Positions 1 to 8,471 of a DNA stretch of 64,000 nucleotides are shown one piece after another; positions within the stretch are counted from its first letter, which is position 1, and each line of letters opens with the position of its first letter. Source of the DNA: Streptomyces tanashiensis (GTDB lineage: Bacteria; Actinomycetota; Actinomycetes; Streptomycetales; Streptomycetaceae); assembly GCF_014648895.1 (NCBI RefSeq), contig NZ_BMRZ01000002.1, positions 248,001 through 312,000 on the forward strand, given 5' to 3'. The notes under the pieces were generated by a model. It did not search any database and was not told the origin of the DNA. It worked only from the letters and a program-made list of their open reading frames with translations. The translations under genes and the position numbers were made by a program.

Positions 1-1486
1 GGTTGTGGGGCAGGGCGGCGACGAAGTCGACCGAGCGGGGCTTCTTCATACGGGCCAGGTGCTGGGCGCAGAAGTCGATGAGGGCCGTCTCCGTGAGGGT
101 GGCGCCCCGGCGCGTCACGACGACCGCCTTGACCGCTTCGCCCCACTGCTCGTCGGGAACGCCGACGACGGCCGCCTCGTACACGTCCGGGTGCTGATGC
201 AGGACGGACTCGACCTCGACGGCGTAGATGTTGAAGCCGCCGGAGACGATCATGTCCTTCTTGCGGTCGACGATGAAGACGTACCCGTCCGCGCGCCGGC
301 GGGCGAGGTCGCCGGTGAGGAACCAGCCGTCCCGGAAGGTCTCCGCCGTGAGCCCGGGCTCGTTGTGGTAGCCGGGGACGACATCGGGGCCGCGGACGGC
401 GATCTCTCCGATCTCTCCGTCGGCGACGGGCTGTCCGCTGTCGTCGACGACGGCGACCTCGGCCTCGGCGAGCGGCCGGCCGCAGGACAGCAGCAGTTCC
501 TCGTCCTCGCCCTCGATCCCCCGCCGGTGGTCCTCGGTGGAGAGGAAGAGCACTCCGGAGGTGGTCTCTCCGCATCCGTATCCCTGGGAGAGGACGGGGC
601 CGAAGAGGTCCCAGGCTGCCCTGATCCGGGCCGGTGACATCGGCGCGGCACCATAGATCAGCTGGCGCAGGGTGGAGAGGTCGTAGTCGCGCGCGTGAGG
701 CAGAGCGAGGACGCTGTTGACCATCGTGGGCACGACGAAGGCGTGGGTGGCCCGCTCGCGCTGGACGGTGGTGAGGAACTCCTCGGCGTCCCAGCGGGGC
801 AGCACGATCGCGCAGCCGCCGGCGAAGAAGATGCCCATCAGCGGCATGCCCGAGGCGTGGGTGACCGGCCCGGCCAGGATCTGCCGGTCACCGGGGCCCA
901 CTCGGGTGCCGGCGCTCATCACGGACTTGCGCATGAGGGCGAGCCGGTTGCCGTAGGTCTGGACTGCCGCCTTGAGCTTGCCGGTGGAGCCCGAGGTGAA
1001 GTGGAGTACGGCGATGTCGCTCTCGTCGCACTCCGCCTCGACGGGTTCCGGCTCGGTACGCGCGAGGGTCTCCGCGTAGTCCGGGCCGAGGTCGCTCGGC
1101 CCGTCGTAGCCGAGGACGGTCTTCACACCCGTACCGGGCACCGCCGCACGGGCGATGTCCAGGTGGGCGGCGTCCGTCAGCAGCACCCGCGCGTCCGACT
1201 CGGCGAGCAGGTGGGCCACCTCGGCGGTGCCGAGCCTGGCGTTGATCGGCGCCCGGGCCAGTCCGGCCTTGTAGAGGGCCACTTCCGTGACCACGAGTTC
1301 CGCACGGTTGCCGGCGAGGGTCGCCACGCGGTCTCCCCGGTCCAGGCCGAGGGCGCGCAGCGCCGTCGCGAGCCGGTCGCTGTGGTCGTCGAGTTCCGCG
1401 TACGTCAGCCGGGCGGGTCCGCAGACCACCGCCTCGGCATCGGGTTGCTGGCCGGCAGTCCGGCGTACGTACCGCCCGAGATTCAT
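1..1486 (-). CDS. Acyl-CoA synthetase (AMP-forming), 3' end beyond window
   Basis: ANL-superfamily fatty-acid/acyl-CoA ligase, which activates a carboxylic acid through an acyl-adenylate and transfers it to CoA. Translating the minus strand from the ATG at 1486 gives about 495 residues before the window edge. The phosphate-binding motif FTSGSTGKLK, an adenine-site GYGCGETT, and the GDLARRRADGYVFIVDRKKD hinge region are all visible, followed by GGFNIYAVEVE. The C-terminal lysine motif and stop lie outside the window. It is divergent from a TetR gene about 100 bp away, which is a likely regulator (inference). The substrate cannot be told from the sequence. Confidence 0.93.
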   Translation of the reverse strand, partial: MNLGRYVRRTAGQQPDAEAVVCGPARLTYAELDDHSDRLATALRALGLDRGDRVATLAGNRAELVVTEVALYKAGLARAPINARLGTAEVAHLLAESDARVLLTDAAHLDIARAAVPGTGVKTVLGYDGPSDLGPDYAETLARTEPEPVEAECDESDIAVLHFTSGSTGKLKAAVQTYGNRLALMRKSVMSAGTRVGPGDRQILAGPVTHASGMPLMGIFFAGGCAIVLPRWDAEEFLTTVQRERATHAFVVPTMVNSVLALPHARDYDLSTLRQLIYGAAPMSPARIRAAWDLFGPVLSQGYGCGETTSGVLFLSTEDHRRGIEGEDEELLLSCGRPLAEAEVAVVDDSGQPVADGEIGEIAVRGPDVVPGYHNEPGLTAETFRDGWFLTGDLARRRADGYVFIVDRKKDMIVSGGFNIYAVEVESVLHQHPDVYEAAVVGVPDEQWGEAVKAVVVTRRGATLTETALIDFCAQHLARMKKPRSVDFVAALPHN

Positions 1487-1593
1487 CGCCCCTCCAGAGT
1501 TTTCGAACACAATGTCTCGTAACAAGCTTTGCGTGCGGCAACGTAAAGGCAGCGTTAGGGTCAGGTCAACAGTCCGGACGAGAAGGAAGCCGA

Positions 1594-2226
1594 GTGGACA
1601 TGAAGCCCGCGGGAGACCGCCGCGTCCGCAGGACGCGGGCCGCACTGCGCCAGGCCCTGGTCGAACTGGTTCTGGAGAGGGGGTTCCACGCGATCACCGT
1701 CGAGGAGATCACCGAGCGCGCGGACGTCGGCCGAGCCACCTTCTACGCGCACTACCGCGACAAGGAGGACCTCCTGGTCGGCATCGTCCGCGACCTCGCC
1801 GAGGACCGGGACCGCCTCCTGCCGGCGGTCCGCCAGGCGCATGCCGAGGGGTTCACCGGACTTCCGGTGAAGTACATCTTCGAACACGCCGAGCAGGAGA
1901 AGCCCGTCTACCAGGTCGTCCTGCGGGGGGAGGGCGACGGCCGGGCCCTGCGGGAGTTCACGGACCTCATCCGCACCCACGCCGAGGCCGCCTTCCGCGC
2001 GCGGACCGAGCAGCTCGGGGTGACGCCGCGGATCCCCCTCGATGTCGTCGCCCGGGCGTGGACCGGCGAACTCATCGGCCTGCTGACCTGGTGGGTGGAG
2101 AACGACACCGGCTACACCGCCGCCGAGATCACCGCACATCTGCGGGACCTGTCGGTCTACGGCCGCGTGTGGGCCACCGGACTGGCGCCGTCCGACGCGC
2201 CGGGGGCCCTGGACCTGACCTCCTGA
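1594..2226 (+). CDS. TetR/AcrR family transcriptional regulator
   Basis: A 210-residue repressor-type protein. Residues about 12-60 form a typical TetR DNA-binding domain (VEEITERADVGRATFYAHYR, then DKEDLL), and the rest is an all-helical ligand-binding domain with a WTGELIGLLTWWVEN stretch seen in TetR C-terminal domains. An AAGGAAG ribosome site lies 5 bases before the GTG at 1594. An ATG at 1600 is an alternative start. It is divergent from the acyl-CoA ligase and upstream, in the same direction, of a serine hydrolase whose promoter region holds a near-perfect palindrome. Control of either neighbour is inference. Confidence 0.93.
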   Translation: MDMKPAGDRRVRRTRAALRQALVELVLERGFHAITVEEITERADVGRATFYAHYRDKEDLLVGIVRDLAEDRDRLLPAVRQAHAEGFTGLPVKYIFEHAEQEKPVYQVVLRGEGDGRALREFTDLIRTHAEAAFRARTEQLGVTPRIPLDVVARAWTGELIGLLTWWVENDTGYTAAEITAHLRDLSVYGRVWATGLAPSDAPGALDLTS

Positions 2227-2262
2227 ACGGCACGATCTCCGCGTCACGCCCGACACCTCTGG

Positions 2263-2294
2263 CTCAGTTACCGGACACTGTGTACGGTACTGAG
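2263..2294. promoter_or_regulatory. Palindromic operator candidate upstream of the serine hydrolase
   Basis: Positions 2269-2289 form a 21-bp palindrome with arms TACCG-ACAC and GTGT-CGGTA. Only one base pair plus the centre departs from symmetry. Outer arms CTCAG (2263-2267) and CTGAG (2290-2294) extend it. The size and symmetry fit a TetR-type operator, and a TetR gene ends 37 bp upstream. The match to that regulator is inferred. Confidence 0.6.
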
Positions 2295-2331
2295 CTCAGA
2301 AGACGCGTGATCGAAAGAGCGGAGCGTGCAC

Positions 2332-3519
2332 ATGACGGACATTCCCTCCTTGGCCGACCTCGTCTGGGCTCGGGGATACACCGATCCGGCCTGGGCCCGG
2401 CGCCACACCACCTCAGGCCGGGAACTCGTTCCGAGCCGCAGTGTCTGGCGGGGCCCCGGCGGCGCGTCCACGCTGCCGACGGCACCGCCCGGAACCCTGG
2501 ACGGCCTCACGTTCCCGGGACCGCGGGGTCAGGACCTCACGCTCGCGGACCTGCTCACCCGGGCCGAGACCGATGCCCTGCTGGTCATGCATCGCGGGCA
2601 CCTCGTGCACGAGGAATACCTCCACGGGTACGAACCCCAGGTCCCGCACTTCAACGCATCGGCCGCCAAGTCCTACCTCGGCCTCGTCGCCGCGACCCTC
2701 GCCCACGAAGGACAGCTCGACCGCGGCACCCAGGTCGCCAAGATCGTCCCCGAGCTCGCCGGCACCGCCTTCGGCGACGCCCAGGTCGACCACCTCCTCC
2801 ACATGGGCACGCGGATGAGCTACGCGGGCCGCCCGTACGACAAGGCGCTCGAAGCGCAGCGCTACTTCGCCGTCCTCGCCCCTCGACTGCGCCCGTACGG
2901 CTATACCGGGCCGACCACGATCCGCGAACACCTCGCCACCGCCCGGGCGACCGGCGAACCGGGCGTCGAATTCCGCTACGAGAACGGCAACGTCGAGGCC
3001 CTCGCCGAGGTCCTGCGCCGCGTCACCGGCACCACCACCTCGGCCCTGCTGTCCGAGATGATCTGGTCCCGCATCGGCGCGGAGGAGGACGCGTACTACC
3101 TCCTCGACTCCGAAGGCTCCGAGGCCGCCTGCGGAGGATTCAGCGCGACCGCCCGCGACCTGGCACGTTTCGGCGAGATGATCCGGTGCGGCGGCTCGGC
3201 CGGCGACCGCCAGGTCGTCCCCGAAGCGGTCGCCTCGACGATCGCCTCCGGCGTTCCGGACGGCTACCCCTACCGCGTGCGCTTCCCGACAGCACCTCCC
3301 GACGCGCCCGCGACCCTCTCGTACCACGACCTCTGGTGGATACCGAACGACCCCTACGGCTCCTTCATGGCCAGCGGCATCCACGGCCAGCGCCTCTTCG
3401 TCTCCCCCGCCCTCGACCTGGTGATCGTCCACTACGCCTCCCAGATCGTCTCCCCGGCCGTCCCCCAGGTCCCCCTGGTCCAGGCGTTCCTGACGATCGG
3501 CACCCACCTCTGCGGCTAG
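2332..3519 (+). CDS. Serine hydrolase, beta-lactamase class C / esterase family
   Basis: A 395-residue member of the beta-lactamase/D-Ala-D-Ala carboxypeptidase-like serine hydrolases (PF00144), a family that includes esterases, amidases and penicillin-recognising enzymes. The nucleophile motif SAAK is at S110-K113 and the Y-x-N motif at Y216-N218 (YEN). A late HGQR segment stands where KTG/HxG usually occurs. There is no signal peptide, so a cytoplasmic esterase is more likely than a secreted beta-lactamase. GGAG at 2321-2324 is 7 bases before the ATG at 2332. The GTG at 2326 is too close to it. A palindromic operator lies just upstream. Confidence 0.93.
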   Translation: MTDIPSLADLVWARGYTDPAWARRHTTSGRELVPSRSVWRGPGGASTLPTAPPGTLDGLTFPGPRGQDLTLADLLTRAETDALLVMHRGHLVHEEYLHGYEPQVPHFNASAAKSYLGLVAATLAHEGQLDRGTQVAKIVPELAGTAFGDAQVDHLLHMGTRMSYAGRPYDKALEAQRYFAVLAPRLRPYGYTGPTTIREHLATARATGEPGVEFRYENGNVEALAEVLRRVTGTTTSALLSEMIWSRIGAEEDAYYLLDSEGSEAACGGFSATARDLARFGEMIRCGGSAGDRQVVPEAVASTIASGVPDGYPYRVRFPTAPPDAPATLSYHDLWWIPNDPYGSFMASGIHGQRLFVSPALDLVIVHYASQIVSPAVPQVPLVQAFLTIGTHLCG

Positions 3520-3573
3520 ACCGTTCCTGTGGATCATCTCCAGCCGTCTGTACGACCTGGATACGGTGGCGGC

Positions 3574-3945
3574 ATGACGACGATCCTCCGGCACCCTCGA
3601 CCTGGCTTCATGTGGGATTGGTGGGCGGTGGACGCTCGGGGCTTCCTCGTGCAGTTCAGCGGCGGGCCTGCTCCTGAGCACCTGTTCGACAATGTGGATC
3701 GTGTCGACGCGGCTGCTGCGTGGGCGGAGGAGAACTGTCCCGCATGGTTCGACGACGGTCCCCCTCCGCTCCACTCCTTCATCTGCGACGGCGAACTGCC
3801 GGCCTACACCCGCAACGGTGTCCCGGACTCTCCGTTGCGGTGGTCTGACGCACCCGCGGCCATCGCAGACGTGGCGGCCCTGGTTGAACTGCACCGGGCA
3901 GTGGGAGACGCCTGGACGGTCTACCTCGACGAGGGTTGGGTCTAG
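3574..3945 (+). CDS. Conserved-looking hypothetical protein, 123 aa
   Basis: I do not recognise a family. The product is small, acidic and rich in Trp (FMWDWWAVDARG near the N-terminus, AWTVYLDEGWV at the end), with no signal or membrane segment. A TACGGT element at 3562-3567 ends six bases before the ATG, the spacing expected of a leaderless Streptomyces promoter, so I prefer this start to the upstream GTG at 3529. It lies between the serine hydrolase and a convergent gene. Codon use is typical of the window. Confidence 0.75.
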   Translation: MTTILRHPRPGFMWDWWAVDARGFLVQFSGGPAPEHLFDNVDRVDAAAAWAEENCPAWFDDGPPPLHSFICDGELPAYTRNGVPDSPLRWSDAPAAIADVAALVELHRAVGDAWTVYLDEGWV

Positions 3946-4004
3946 GCAGCGCGGCTGGGGTCATCTGTCGGCCGCCACGTCATGCACGGCGCCGCCCGCA
4001 CGGC

Positions 4005-4727
4005 TCAGACGTCGATCATGGCCAGGTCGGGGTAGACGTCCTGCCAGCGGTAGCGGCGGCAGTGGAGGTGCCAGTACACGTAGGCGGTCATGTACCGCTC
4101 CAGGTGGGGCCGTTGCTCATCGTTGGCCAGTCGAAGCACCCGCCGGTAAGCCTCCAGGCCGCTGTCGACGCTGTGGCGGTATGAAGCGAGATAAGGAATG
4201 CCCTCCTGGACCGCGCGGCGGTGGATCCGGCTGATGTCGTCCTCGTCGGACGCGTCCGGATCGAGTTCCGATTCCATCAGGACACCGTTGACCGCGCTGT
4301 AGAAGAACGTCCGGTAGCCGGCCAGGAAGGTGGGGTCGCAGAAGCCCGCGATCTCGCGGAACATGTGCTCGATGTACCGCGCGTTCGGCGAGACCGCGAG
4401 CCTGGGTGCGCCAGGCGACATGCCTGCCCTCAGGACGGCTTCGGCCTCTGCGCTGTCCTTGGAGCACACGTCGTCGATGTTGGTGACGAACACCCAGATC
4501 CGGTCGACGGCGAGCGAGAGCGCCTCGTCGGCGATGGGCACCATCAAGGCCCGCATCAGCGTGATGTTCCTGGTGGTGGCGGGCACCACCACCCCGAAGG
4601 TCTCGAACTCGGCCGTCGGCAGGTCCGTGTGCGTCCGGACCCGCGCGAGGTCGACCGACGGGTCGAAGGATCGGGTACGTGCGATCGCCTGCTCGACCAG
4701 GCCTGAGTCCAGCACGCCGGCGACCAT
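4005..4727 (-). CDS. Uncharacterised helical protein, faintly terpene-synthase-like
   Basis: A 240-residue predicted all-helical, cytoplasmic protein. A short stretch IWVFVTNIDDVCSKD (about residues 81-95) looks like the aromatic, Asp-rich helix of class I terpene cyclases, and a later NDEQRPHLE has the N-D-x2-x-x3-E spacing of the NSE triad with the Ser replaced by Arg. The tail YVYWHLHCRRYRW recalls the terpene-synthase C-terminal RY pair. The protein is about 80 residues shorter than usual and the motif spacing is compressed, so the resemblance may be chance. Call: hypothetical, terpenoid-synthase fold possible. Confidence 0.75.
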   Translation of the reverse strand: MVAGVLDSGLVEQAIARTRSFDPSVDLARVRTHTDLPTAEFETFGVVVPATTRNITLMRALMVPIADEALSLAVDRIWVFVTNIDDVCSKDSAEAEAVLRAGMSPGAPRLAVSPNARYIEHMFREIAGFCDPTFLAGYRTFFYSAVNGVLMESELDPDASDEDDISRIHRRAVQEGIPYLASYRHSVDSGLEAYRRVLRLANDEQRPHLERYMTAYVYWHLHCRRYRWQDVYPDLAMIDV

Positions 4728-4910
4728 CGCGCGATGGCGGGCCTCGGGAACCGCCTCCAGCCCACGCCCACGCCTCCCGCCCCCGAAGCGCCGTTGACCC
4801 GACCGGGTGTACGGCGTCTCGGCGGTTTGACGGCGACGGGCCGGGGCTGTCAGCCCGTGTGGGGCTCCCCTGCCTTCATGGTCAGGCCGGCAGACGGGGC
4901 CCCCGGGCCC

Positions 4911-6131
4911 TCACGGGAGGAACGTCACCGCAGGGAAGGCCGGGGACGGCCCATCGAGCAGGTGCCCCCGACGATGGCGCAGGTGCTCGTCGAAGAACGC
5001 CAGCGGATACGCCTGCTGGATCTTCACCGCCTGGCCGGGATCGAGGGTGCCGATCACGTCCTGGAGCTGCTGCCCGCTCCATCCGTACACCTTCGCCACC
5101 TGGGGGAACAGCGCCTCGTTGTCACCGTACGAGACGTGGGCGGCGCCCTGGGCCTGGATGTTCAGCCGCCAGCCCCGCAGGTGCGACCAGAAGGCGGCGG
5201 CCTCGGGATCCGTGGCCCGGGTGAACTCGGCGGACACCATCATGAACGGTCGGTCCAGGTTGCCGGCCAGTGGCGGGTTCATCTGCATCGGGCCGTCGAG
5301 GCTCAGCCCGGCCCGGAGGCGCTCGTCCGCGAGCGTGGCGCAGGCGGTGGCCGTCCCGCCCTTCGACCAGCCGAAGGCGCCCATGCGCCGCGGGTCGAGG
5401 GCGCCGAGCAGGCCGGCCGGCAGTTCCCTGCGGTCGACGTCGGGATTGCACCCGGCGGCGAGCTTCTCGACGCAGTCGAGGACGAAGCGCAGGTCTGCGG
5501 CGAAGTCTCCCGGCAGCGTCGGCGCCTGCCTGTCGTGAAGCGGGACGGCGATCCGCCCGTCGGGGAATTCGGCGTACGTGTCGTACTGGTGAGCCACCGT
5601 CACGACCGCGTATCCGTGACTGGCGAGCTCTTGGACCACGACGGTGTGGTCGCCCTGGTGGCTGTGCGCGCCGTGCGAGAACACCACGACGGGCAGCCGT
5701 CGGCCCGTTCGCCGTACCGGAGCGCCCACGTGTCCCGCAGTGAGCGGCACCAGGCCGGCGAGGTCGCTGAACCCGGCGTCGGTGACGAACGCCTCGAACG
5801 CGCCGGCCGGCATCCAGGGCGACACCGGGTATCGCTGGACGTCCTGGGCGGGGTACCAGACGGTGGCCATCAGTTCGCGGAAGTGCCCGGGGCCCGCGAT
5901 GGCGTCCGGTCGCGACCGGTCGACGAGATGCAGCCCGACCGTGCCCACCGGGTACGGGCCGGTCGGCACGGGCAGCGTGAACCGAGTCGCGGCGGGGGCG
6001 ACCACGGCCGGCCCGGCCCACGCGGGGCGCGCGGCGGCGGCGAGCGGCACGGCTGCGCCTGCGGCCAGCGTGGCTCCCAGCATGCTGCGGCGCGTCAGGC
6101 CCTTCCGGCTGGTGAAGGGAGTGATGGGCAT
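4911..6131 (-). CDS. Tat-exported alpha/beta hydrolase (PAF-acetylhydrolase/chlorophyllase-like)
   Basis: A 406-residue secreted hydrolase. The N-terminus has a twin-arginine motif (TRRSMLG) followed by an Ala-rich hydrophobic segment ending near AWAG. The mature part has the alpha/beta-hydrolase core: VVVFSHGAHSHQGDH (oxyanion region), nucleophile elbow GWSKG with S256, and a late HVSYGDN likely to carry the catalytic His. This pattern fits the platelet-activating-factor acetylhydrolase/dienelactone-hydrolase group, which cleaves ester or amide bonds. AGGAGG sits just before the ATG. It stands alone, with a possible TTGACG -35 about 25 bp upstream of the start. Confidence 0.93.
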   Translation of the reverse strand: MPITPFTSRKGLTRRSMLGATLAAGAAVPLAAAARPAWAGPAVVAPAATRFTLPVPTGPYPVGTVGLHLVDRSRPDAIAGPGHFRELMATVWYPAQDVQRYPVSPWMPAGAFEAFVTDAGFSDLAGLVPLTAGHVGAPVRRTGRRLPVVVFSHGAHSHQGDHTVVVQELASHGYAVVTVAHQYDTYAEFPDGRIAVPLHDRQAPTLPGDFAADLRFVLDCVEKLAAGCNPDVDRRELPAGLLGALDPRRMGAFGWSKGGTATACATLADERLRAGLSLDGPMQMNPPLAGNLDRPFMMVSAEFTRATDPEAAAFWSHLRGWRLNIQAQGAAHVSYGDNEALFPQVAKVYGWSGQQLQDVIGTLDPGQAVKIQQAYPLAFFDEHLRHRRGHLLDGPSPAFPAVTFLP

Positions 6132-6339
6132 GGAGCCTCCTGTAGTGACGGATCGTCAACTGCGCCTCAAGGGGGAGTCCGCAGGCACGGAGGAACGCTG
6201 TCACGTTCCCCTGTCGCGTGGCATCGGCCCACCGTTCGACGGCGTAGCGGGTGCATGGGCCCACGGGTTTACACCCTGGGGCTGATGCGGTCGGCGGTGT
6301 CGTCGGGCTGCGAGGCCAGGCCGACTAGGCTCCGGCGCC

Positions 6340-6864
6340 ATGACCAGTGATCACGGATTCACCTGCGCATGTTGCGGGGCCCACCACCCGGAACTGCCGA
6401 TGAACTACACGGCCTACGCCCCGGCGGTGTGGGATCCCGCCTTCGCCGATGCCGACGACTGTCTGCTCTCACCGGACCAGTGCGTGATCCGCGGGCAGCA
6501 CTACTTCGTCAAGGGCCTCATCGAGATACCGGTCATCGGCAGCGACGAGCCGTTCTCCTGGGGTGTCTGGGTCTCGCTCAGCCGGGGGAACTTCTCCCGG
6601 GCGGCAGACCTGTGGGACAAGCCGGGCCGCGAGGAAGAGGAGCCGTACTTCGGCTGGCTCACCACCGAACTGCCGATCTACCCGACCACGACCCTCAACC
6701 TCAAGACCCACGTCCGTACCCGCCCGGTCGGCGAGCGCCCCTTCGTCGAGCTCGAGCCCACCGATCATCCCCTGGCTGTCGAACAGCGCACGGGGGTCAC
6801 GCTGGACCGCATACGGGAGATCGCGGCGGCCGTGCTCCATTCCGGCGGAGGGGAGCAGCGGTGA
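6340..6864 (+). CDS. DUF2199 domain protein
   Basis: A 174-residue cytoplasmic protein. The N-terminus holds a CxxC pair (CACCGAHH), followed by the family pattern DDCLLSPDQCVIRGQHYFVKG and a WGVWVSLS block, matching DUF2199 (PF09965), a family of unknown function. A TAGGCT -10 element at 6326-6331 lies eight bases before the ATG, so the mRNA is probably leaderless. Its stop overlaps the GTG of the next gene (GTGA), so the two are translationally coupled. Confidence 0.9.
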   Translation: MTSDHGFTCACCGAHHPELPMNYTAYAPAVWDPAFADADDCLLSPDQCVIRGQHYFVKGLIEIPVIGSDEPFSWGVWVSLSRGNFSRAADLWDKPGREEEEPYFGWLTTELPIYPTTTLNLKTHVRTRPVGERPFVELEPTDHPLAVEQRTGVTLDRIREIAAAVLHSGGGEQR

Positions 6865-7526
6865 CGGCAGGCGGCTTCGTGTCGTCGGTCCCGGTCGCGC
6901 CCGCCGGGCTGAGCGGCAGAGCCCGGAGGTTCGTCGAGGTGGACGGCATCCGTCTCCCTGGACAGGACGTCCTGGGCCGACGCGACGTGTGGATCCGGCA
7001 CGGGATCCCCGCTGCGGAGGTCGAACGGGCCGCGGCCTTCCAGGACCGCTGGGGCGGCCTCGTACTGCCGCCGGCACCGTTCTACGAGGGTGGCCCCCGC
7101 ATCCTGGACGCCGACTGCCCCGAGGGTTCGACGACGGAAGGCTGGTGGTTCCCGGCCGGCACCGGCCGTGTGTCCATGGCCTACGGATTCATGATCGGCC
7201 CCGAGGGGGCCTTCGGGATCGACGGCTACCAGTGGACACCTCTGCATGCCAGCACTGACGGATGGGTGGAGTCACTGGCACTGGCCGCCCACGCGAGACG
7301 GTGGGCCGGGACCGTCACAAGGGTCACCGGCAAGGCCGTCGATTCCCTGGACCTCGCCGGGTACGAACCGGTCCCTGAGGTGCAGGGCCTGACCGACACC
7401 TGGTGGCGGGGCAAGGACTCACTCATCGCCCTCTACCGCGGCGAGGCCCTCGGTCTCGATGCTCCTCAATGCCTCGAAGCCCACATCTACGGCGGCCTCG
7501 ACGAGTGGGGCCTCAACGGGGGCTGA
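6861..7526 (+). CDS. Hypothetical protein coupled to DUF2199 gene
   Basis: A 221-residue cytoplasmic protein whose family I do not recognise. It is rich in aromatic residues and Gly (WWFPAGTGRVSMAYGFM, YQWTPLHAS), ends with an HIYGGLDEWGL segment, and has no membrane segment. The GTG start at 6861 overlaps the preceding stop, so the pair forms an operon. Small coupled gene pairs of this type can be immunity proteins of contact-dependent toxins, but no toxin gene is present, so that is speculation. Confidence 0.82.
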   Translation: MTAGGFVSSVPVAPAGLSGRARRFVEVDGIRLPGQDVLGRRDVWIRHGIPAAEVERAAAFQDRWGGLVLPPAPFYEGGPRILDADCPEGSTTEGWWFPAGTGRVSMAYGFMIGPEGAFGIDGYQWTPLHASTDGWVESLALAAHARRWAGTVTRVTGKAVDSLDLAGYEPVPEVQGLTDTWWRGKDSLIALYRGEALGLDAPQCLEAHIYGGLDEWGLNGG

Positions 7527-7681
7527 CTGGCCGGTGCCGCCGAATCCGACCACAGGCTCGGTCCGAAGGGCAGACGATCAGCGCCGCATCGGTGGAAGCG
7601 GGCGGCGCAGGGGAACGGGACTCGGACGAGGAGACCTGCGGGATCGGACCGTTGAGAGCTGCGTCGCGGTCGCGTGAGAGA

Positions 7682-7710
7682 GCCCCCGCCAGGGTTCGCC
7701 GGGCGGGGGC
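7682..7710 (-). terminator. Hairpin terminator
   Basis: A perfect 9-bp stem (GCCCCCGCC at 7682-7690 pairing with GGCGGGGGC at 7702-7710) with an 11-base loop, directly after the stop of the minus-strand secreted protein. It may also serve the convergent gene that ends at 7526. Confidence 0.6.
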
Positions 7711-7718
7711 AGGGTCGG

Positions 7719-8225
7719 TCAGACGAGGTGGATGGTGAAGCGCCTCGTGCCTGGGGCGATCGTGTCGGCGTGGACCGAGCCACGAGCTCGTTCGTACTTC
7801 CCGGTTCCGCCGGTGACGGCGTTGTCGAACGAGGGGGGAGGGCCCGGGACGAGAATGCCGAAGAGCATCCCCTGCACGGAGAGCTGGCCGTCCGGGAGGT
7901 TGTAGGTCACGACGCACTCCTCCGCTCCGCCGTCCTCGACCCGTGTGGTGGTGCAGGTGCCGCCGGTTTCGCCGACCTCCTTGCCCTTCTGGTCGTAGAG
8001 GACCGAGCGGAAGACGGTCCGATCGCCCTGGGCGGGGCTGCCACCGGGGTTGACGGGGAAGCGCGACTGCTGCGCGAGCCGTCCGGTGAGTGTGATGACC
8101 CGGCCCTTGCTCTTGGCGTGGGCGGAATCATTGTCGGTCGCGGCCGCCGCCGCGACGGGGACGCAGGCGAGAAGGGTGACCAACGCAGTGGCCGTGCCGA
8201 GACAGGCCGATCTGATGGGCCGCAT
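7719..8225 (-). CDS. Secreted allene-oxide-cyclase-barrel/dirigent-like protein
   Basis: A 168-residue protein with a Sec signal peptide (positively charged start, then LGTATALVTLLACVPVAAAAA) and an exported domain of about 130 residues. Its blocks QGDRTVFRSVLYDQKGKEVG, ECVVTYNLPDGQLSVQG and GGTGKYERARGSV are typical of the calycin-like allene oxide cyclase/dirigent barrel found in small actinobacterial secreted proteins. GTYxxAxG-type segments are a family hallmark. Function is unknown. GGGAG eight bases before the ATG at 8225 supports this start over the ATG at 8252. Confidence 0.85.
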   Translation of the reverse strand: MRPIRSACLGTATALVTLLACVPVAAAAATDNDSAHAKSKGRVITLTGRLAQQSRFPVNPGGSPAQGDRTVFRSVLYDQKGKEVGETGGTCTTTRVEDGGAEECVVTYNLPDGQLSVQGMLFGILVPGPPPSFDNAVTGGTGKYERARGSVHADTIAPGTRRFTIHLV

Positions 8226-8471
8226 CGTGGGGCTCCCGAGGTTGATGCTCATGAATGGTCCGGTGGCACATCCATAACCTCAGCTCCGCCGTCACCCCGC
8301 CCGACCACCCGAAGATCCGACCGATCGGACGAGCCGGCCCCGATGCGCGTACGAGCACGAACCCACCAACACGCTTCAGGTTCGGTTCGCGGTGGTGAGT
8401 ACGGATTCGTGGTCTCATGCAGGCAGTCACAGTCAGTCCGTGTCCGGTCGAACCCTCACCCGGATGGCCCG

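Noticed and set aside
2413..3894. A 493-codon minus-strand frame over the serine hydrolase
   Set aside because: The opposite strand encodes a clear beta-lactamase-fold protein with catalytic motifs. This frame is a GC-bias shadow.
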